A DNA stretch of 6,540 nucleotides, taken from an uncultured Sphingobacteriia bacterium (GTDB taxonomy: Bacteria > Bacteroidota > Bacteroidia > Chitinophagales > Chitinophagaceae). Location of the stretch: positions 1-6,540 of the forward strand of contig CAMFKK010000142.1 in NCBI GenBank assembly GCA_945957225.1, read 5' to 3'. The first letter of the stretch is position 1; every line of letters begins with the position of its first letter. Position numbers and translations under genes: made by a program. The notes below the pieces were generated by a model that was not told the DNA's origin, made no database searches, and saw only the letters and a list, made by a program, of their open reading frames with translations. This document shows, one piece after another, positions 6,046-6,540 of this stretch.

Positions 6046-6540
6046 TTATTTACCCAAGAATTTTTGTTTTATTAAAATGGGAACTATAGCAGGTGCTTCA
6101 ATAAAATACCTTCTAAACAATCTTTTGGGTTCCTTCAAAAAACGGTAAAGCCATTCCAACCCATTTTTTTGCATCCAAACAGGGGCCCGATTAAATTTCC
6201 CTACTGCTACATCAAGCGACCCACCAATACCAATATTGATAGAACTGTTCAGTGCATGGTAGTTTTGTTGAATCCAATAATCCTGTTTGGGTGCTGTTAA
6301 ACTTACCCAAAGAATATCTGGTTTTACCGCATTGATTAATGCAATCATTTTTTGATTCTCCTCAGCACTAAATTCCTTTGCAAAAGGGGGACTATAGACT
6401 CCCACTACTCTAATGCCGGGGTATTTTTCTTCTAATTGCTCCTTATAGCTTTGGGCAACCCCTTCTCCTGCTCCTAAAAAAAACATGCTAAAATCTTGTT
6501 GGTAACAACGCTCAATATATTGGGGCAATAAATCTAATCC
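6046..6540 (-). CDS. WecG/TagA/CpsF-family glycosyltransferase (5' partial, runs off the right edge)
   Basis: The minus-strand frame is open from the window edge to TAA at 6046-6048, giving 164 residues; reading from 6540 it begins GLDLLPQYIERC, so the TTG at 6526-6528 is an internal Leu codon and not a start. Family features in order (fragment numbering): FFLGAGEGVA (20-29), YPGIRVVGVYSPPF (39-52), PDILWVSLTAPKQDYWI (73-89), the IGIGGSLDVAVGK segment (about 101-113), RAPVWMQKNGLEWLYR (115-130) and EPKRLFRRY (134-142). This GT26 family transfers N-acetylmannosamine or its uronate from UDP to an undecaprenyl-linked acceptor at the inner face of the cytoplasmic membrane. Full proteins have about 240-250 residues, so roughly the first 80, including the catalytic Asp region, are missing here. 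The basic, hydrophobic C-terminal tail fits the family's membrane-associating appendage. The sugar is not determinable. It may use the product of the dehydrogenase upstream, but that is inference. Confidence 0.92.
   Translation of the reverse strand, partial: GLDLLPQYIERCYQQDFSMFFLGAGEGVAQSYKEQLEEKYPGIRVVGVYSPPFAKEFSAEENQKMIALINAVKPDILWVSLTAPKQDYWIQQNYHALNSSINIGIGGSLDVAVGKFNRAPVWMQKNGLEWLYRFLKEPKRLFRRYFIEAPAIVPILIKQKFLGK

Overview
The window looks like a chromosomal segment from a member of the Bacteroidota, probably near Chitinophagaceae. This is inferred from the two large Wzi-family outer-membrane proteins, the A-rich gene starts without clear Shine-Dalgarno sequences, the AT-rich coding style and the tight packing. 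I cannot name the genus from sequence alone.

Layout, left to right. Positions 1-162 hold the last 53 codons of a plus-strand gene with an EnvC-like degenerate LytM/M23 domain (cell-wall amidase activation). After a 39-bp gap comes a complete glycerol kinase gene, glpK (202-1686). A perfect 5-bp inverted repeat abuts its ATG. From 1709 rightwards the DNA becomes visibly more AT-rich and the content turns to surface polysaccharide. First is a nucleotide-sugar dehydrogenase of the TviB/WbpA type (1709-2986). Then come two adjacent, diverged paralogs of the Wzi capsule-assembly outer-membrane family (3016-4512 and 4513-6039), the second starting on the base after the first one's stop codon. Facing them on the minus strand, with six bases between stop codons, is the 3' part of a WecG/TagA/CpsF-family glycosyltransferase (6046 to beyond the right edge).

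How the genes may work together (inference). The dehydrogenase would make a UDP-N-acetyl-hexosaminuronic acid, and the WecG/TagA enzyme would transfer an N-acetylhexosamine-type sugar onto a lipid-linked intermediate. The two Wzi-like barrels would sit in the outer membrane and help assemble or hold the polymer. This is the edge of a capsule or exopolysaccharide locus inserted beside housekeeping genes (EnvC-like, GlpK). All gaps between genes are under 40 bp. I saw no tRNA, rRNA, CRISPR, insertion sequence or convincing intrinsic terminator. I found no evidence for a wholly new system; the most distinctive point is the back-to-back pair of divergent Wzi paralogs.
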